Source: Myxococcales bacterium (GTDB lineage: Bacteria > Myxococcota > Polyangia > HGW-17 > SLPX01). Taken from it: a stretch of DNA of 7,681 bases. The stretch is taken from contig SLPX01000041.1 in assembly GCA_007131745.1 (NCBI GenBank), positions 1-7,681 of the forward strand, given 5' to 3'. Below the pieces are notes generated by a model, which saw only the letters and a list, made by a program, of their open reading frames with translations, was not told the DNA's origin and did not search any database. How positions within the stretch are numbered: the first letter of the stretch is position 1; every line of letters begins with the position of its first letter. The position numbers were made by a program, and so were the translations under genes. Of this stretch, positions 5,177-7,681 are shown in pieces.

Positions 5177-6718
5177 GTGGGTTATAAACGGATTTCCATA
5201 AACGTGCCCCCAGGATACGACGATGATATGCTCAGAGATATGATCGCCCGGCGCCTCGGGATCCGTTCATTTACTTTTCAAATGGAGAGGAAAAGCCTGG
5301 ACGCGCGGAAAAAGAACGACATTCACTGGAATTTGGGGATAGGTGTGTTATCGGATGAACTGGAAGGAGGGGTTGTTCCCCATGTCGAGGCTCTGGAGAT
5401 CCCGTTCGTCAAAACCCGTAAACACATTCTGGTTGTGGGAAGCGGGCCTGCCGGCTTTTTTTGCGCTTACGTGCTTCAAAAAGCCGGTTTTAGAACAACC
5501 ATAGTCGAAAGGGGGTCGGACGCGGACAAAAGAAGACACGCAGTGAAAGAATTCGAGAAAACCGGAACATTCGACCGATCCAATAACTATGCTTTCGGAG
5601 AAGGCGGGGCCGGTACATTCTCGGACGGTAAACTCACATCCAGATCCCGACGTATAGGCAGGGAGAGACGTTTCATCATCGACACCTACATTCGAGCCGG
5701 AGCCCCCCCGGAGATTGCCTATTCGGCTCATCCCCATCTCGGAACCGACAACCTGGTCAAGATAGTGAAGATACTTCGTCGCGTTTACACCGAGTCGGGC
5801 GGAAGTATCTTGTTCGACACCATGCTCGAGGATCTGGTCTTGAAAGACGGGAGAGTAACCGAAGCGGTGACTTCCGCCGGGCTGATGGCAGCGGATGGAT
5901 TCATTTTTGCGCCCGGTCATTCAGCGTACGAGACCTACCGGATGCTGATGAGAAGGGGGGTCGGCTTCAAGACAAAGAAATTCGCGATTGGAAGCCGGAT
6001 GGAACATCTGCAAGAAATCATCAATGAGGCCCAGTGGGGAAGAACCTCGTTGGAGGGGGTGAAGTCCGCTGAATACAGGCTTACATCCCGCGGCGACGGC
6101 AAACATGACGTATACACTTTTTGCATGTGTCCGGGAGGAAGAGTTGTTCCTGCTACCGCATATGCCGGTGCCAATATCACAAACGGTATGAGTTACTACG
6201 CCCGCGACGGGAGTTTCGGTAATGCTGCATGTGTGGTGGGATTGCATCCCGGAGAATCAGCGGGCCGGGAAGTGTCACCCGAGGAGGCGTTGGACATGGT
6301 GGAGGATTTGGAGAGGGGTTTTTACCGATACACCGGAGGGTACGCCGCTCCCGGGTGCAGCATTCAAGATTTCATCGAGGGAAAGCTTCGGACACTCGGG
6401 TTGCAATCCACTTATCCCCTGGGCCTTGTATCCGCTCCGCTGTGGGAGTTGCTTCCCGGTATCTTGGTGGATTCGATGCGAGCCGGATTGAAGGATTTCA
6501 TCCGCCGGATGCGGGGGTTCGAAACCGGCAATCTGTTGGGGTTGGAAAGCAAGACATCTGCTCCCATACAGGCGATTCGCGAGAAAGGCGGGCTGTGCAG
6601 GGGATTTGAAAACCTCTACCTTGTCGGAGAAGGAAGCGGTTTAGCGGGTGGGATTGTTTCTAGCGCGGCCGACGGGGTTCGGGTCGCGATGCACATGATC
6701 CTAGGATCCCGGTCCTGA
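5177..6718 (+). CDS. FAD-dependent dehydrogenase, COG2509-type NAD(P)/FAD oxidoreductase
   Basis: A 513-residue flavoprotein of the broadly distributed but functionally uncharacterised COG2509 group. The N-terminal small domain (about 1-75) has the family pattern of a hydrophobic strand, a helix and MERKSLDARKKNDIHW. The Rossmann FAD-binding site follows: VVGSGPAG at 86-93 and ERG at 111-113. Family hallmarks are FGEGGAGTFSDGKLTSR at 140-156, YTFCMCPGG at 313-321 with two cysteines, ESKTSAP at 457-463, and the C-terminal FAD loop VGEGSGLAGGI at 483-493. No signal peptide or membrane span is seen, so it is likely cytoplasmic. The GTG start at 5177 is set by AGGAG at 5163-5167. It is transcribed divergently from the acyl-CoA dehydrogenase operon across a 184-bp gap, so shared control is possible but not shown. 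The substrate is unknown. All expected motifs are present and the length is normal. Confidence 0.88.
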   Translation: MGYKRISINVPPGYDDDMLRDMIARRLGIRSFTFQMERKSLDARKKNDIHWNLGIGVLSDELEGGVVPHVEALEIPFVKTRKHILVVGSGPAGFFCAYVLQKAGFRTTIVERGSDADKRRHAVKEFEKTGTFDRSNNYAFGEGGAGTFSDGKLTSRSRRIGRERRFIIDTYIRAGAPPEIAYSAHPHLGTDNLVKIVKILRRVYTESGGSILFDTMLEDLVLKDGRVTEAVTSAGLMAADGFIFAPGHSAYETYRMLMRRGVGFKTKKFAIGSRMEHLQEIINEAQWGRTSLEGVKSAEYRLTSRGDGKHDVYTFCMCPGGRVVPATAYAGANITNGMSYYARDGSFGNAACVVGLHPGESAGREVSPEEALDMVEDLERGFYRYTGGYAAPGCSIQDFIEGKLRTLGLQSTYPLGLVSAPLWELLPGILVDSMRAGLKDFIRRMRGFETGNLLGLESKTSAPIQAIREKGGLCRGFENLYLVGEGSGLAGGIVSSAADGVRVAMHMILGSRS

Positions 6719-6747
6719 AAAAGATTCTATTTCGATTCTATGAAAAG
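6719..6747. other. Short convergent spacer, no clear terminator
   Basis: 29 bp lie between the stop of the FAD-dependent dehydrogenase and the stop of the minus-strand gene to its right. It is AT-rich and contains GATTCTAT twice in direct orientation (starting 6724 and 6734), but no stem-loop with a T-run. Termination signals probably overlap the converging coding ends. Confidence 0.4.
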
Positions 6748-7681
6748 TTACGGTCCGGTTTCAAATTCGACCCGGTCTATGATCAGCATTCCCTCCAAGT
6801 GAAGCGGTGAAAAAACAAAGCTCCTTGTGGAAAAGGTTATGAGTACATCTTGTCCCGCCGCTTCGGAAACTTCGAGCCGAATTGTTTCGGGGTCGATTGC
6901 ATGAAGGCCGCTGCCTAAAAAGGTAAAACCTCGATCCAACATATTTCGTTCAAACGATACGTTTACCGAGGTCGACGCAGCAGTTACCGTGTAGCCGAGA
7001 TTCTCAAATACCCAATCCGGGTTGTCGTTGATGTCTACCCAGGCGCCATAGGGGTCGAAGGCAATGAAGGTCAGACGAACTTCCAAGGCGATGGTTTCTT
7101 CATTCAGTGAGGCGAGGCCCCAAGCTCCGGGGAAGTGAACTTCCAGGGCACGCTCGTTTTCAGCATAGGGTTCCGGCCATATCTCGACATTGGGTATGCC
7201 GAACGTGTCGAAAAAACCGTGAGTGTTTTCGTTATCGAAAGATGTCTGCGTGACCCGGGTTTCGCCAATCGACGGGCCGATGAAATGGAGGGATCCGGTC
7301 CAGTTGTTTCCACCCAGGTCTTGAATCGGACCCGCCCCCTCGAGGGTCGAGTTTGTATCGATCGGAAGAAAAGGCAGCGCTCTGAGCCGGAACATGTGCG
7401 TGTAGCCGCCCGCAACTTGTGATTCGTCCACCTCAATTTCAAAGCCGACGTTTTCCGGCGTCGAGGTTGTCAGAACAAGATTTTGAAGTATGTCTTCGAC
7501 CGCGATTGGTTCATCGGCGATAATGATGATCGGGTTGGTGGGATGGCATGGGTAGCCGAATCCCATGTGGTAAAAGTCGAGTTGAGGGGGGATTGTATCA
7601 AAACCCCCTGTCATGGACATGGAAAATCCATGGTCATGTAAAACGAGATAATCGCCTCCTTCGTTTTGGGTGATCAGGCCG
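6748..7681 (-). CDS. Hypothetical protein, C-terminal part (runs off right edge)
   Basis: I do not recognise this protein. The frame ends with TAA at 6750-6748 and stays open to the right edge, giving 311 residues less one partial codon. An ATG at 7620 is probably internal, because the 20 codons before it (GLITQNEGGDYLVLHDHGFS) read as coding and no RBS precedes it. The visible part is rich in Asp, Glu, Asn, Thr and aromatic residues, has almost no cysteine (one, in GFGYPCHPTNP), and alternates polar and hydrophobic residues as in beta-sandwich proteins, for example SLHFIGPSIGETRVTQTSFD and TIRLEVSEAAGQDVLITFST. No membrane span, LPxTG or other sorting signal is seen at the C-terminus, which ends in DRVEFETGP. 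An exported or surface beta-rich protein is a reasonable guess, but the N-terminus that would carry a signal peptide is outside the window. Confidence 0.75.
   Translation of the reverse strand, partial: GLITQNEGGDYLVLHDHGFSMSMTGGFDTIPPQLDFYHMGFGYPCHPTNPIIIIADEPIAVEDILQNLVLTTSTPENVGFEIEVDESQVAGGYTHMFRLRALPFLPIDTNSTLEGAGPIQDLGGNNWTGSLHFIGPSIGETRVTQTSFDNENTHGFFDTFGIPNVEIWPEPYAENERALEVHFPGAWGLASLNEETIALEVRLTFIAFDPYGAWVDINDNPDWVFENLGYTVTAASTSVNVSFERNMLDRGFTFLGSGLHAIDPETIRLEVSEAAGQDVLITFSTRSFVFSPLHLEGMLIIDRVEFETGP

Noticed and set aside
4741..5187. 148-residue plus-strand open frame spanning the divergent intergenic region
   Set aside because: Its first half is antisense to the acyl-CoA dehydrogenase and the rest runs through the promoter region; no RBS and no recognisable domain.
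5348..5920. 190-residue minus-strand open frame
   Set aside because: It is antisense to the FAD-dependent dehydrogenase, covering the GSGPAG and FGEGGAGTFSDG region. No RBS or recognisable domain.

Overview
The window looks like a chromosomal piece of an anaerobic bacterium of moderate GC content, plausibly a Desulfobacterota-type (former Deltaproteobacteria) sulfate reducer or syntroph. This is inferred from gene content only: a ferredoxin-dependent 2-oxoacid oxidoreductase in one operon with a glutaryl-CoA-dehydrogenase-like acyl-CoA dehydrogenase, next to a PAS-domain sensor. No rRNA, tRNA, CRISPR array, insertion sequence or origin was seen.

Layout, left to right. (1) 1-515, minus: N-terminal part of a PAS-domain signalling protein that runs off the left edge. 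(2) About 553-1242, plus: a patch of apparent gene debris. It holds a 12-bp triple repeat, a short unrecognised ORF (617-832), and the C-terminal tail of a Fic-family protein (814-1242) with a PQVT tandem repeat and a winged helix but no Fic catalytic domain. (3) 1348-4992, minus: a compact three-gene operon, transcribed from right to left, of acyl-CoA dehydrogenase (3820-4992), 2-oxoacid:acceptor oxidoreductase alpha (2654-3799, TTG start) and a beta-gamma fusion subunit (1348-2664). The spacing is 20 bp, then an 11-bp overlap. (4) 4993-5176: divergent intergenic region with a good sigma70-like promoter for the operon and a weaker candidate facing the other way. (5) 5177-6718, plus: FAD-dependent dehydrogenase of the COG2509 type. 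(6) 6748 to the right edge, minus: C-terminal part of a large unrecognised, probably beta-rich protein.

The central operon is the most interpretable part. A ferredoxin-linked 2-oxoacid oxidoreductase turns a 2-oxoacid into an acyl-CoA, and a glutaryl-CoA-dehydrogenase-like enzyme oxidises an acyl-CoA. If the oxidoreductase substrate is 2-oxoadipate, the two enzymes would form a continuous anaerobic route 2-oxoadipate -> glutaryl-CoA -> crotonyl-CoA, as needed for lysine or tryptophan breakdown. That pairing is an inference from co-location and active-site residues, not something the sequence proves. The electron acceptors expected for these enzymes (ferredoxin, ETF) are not encoded in the window.
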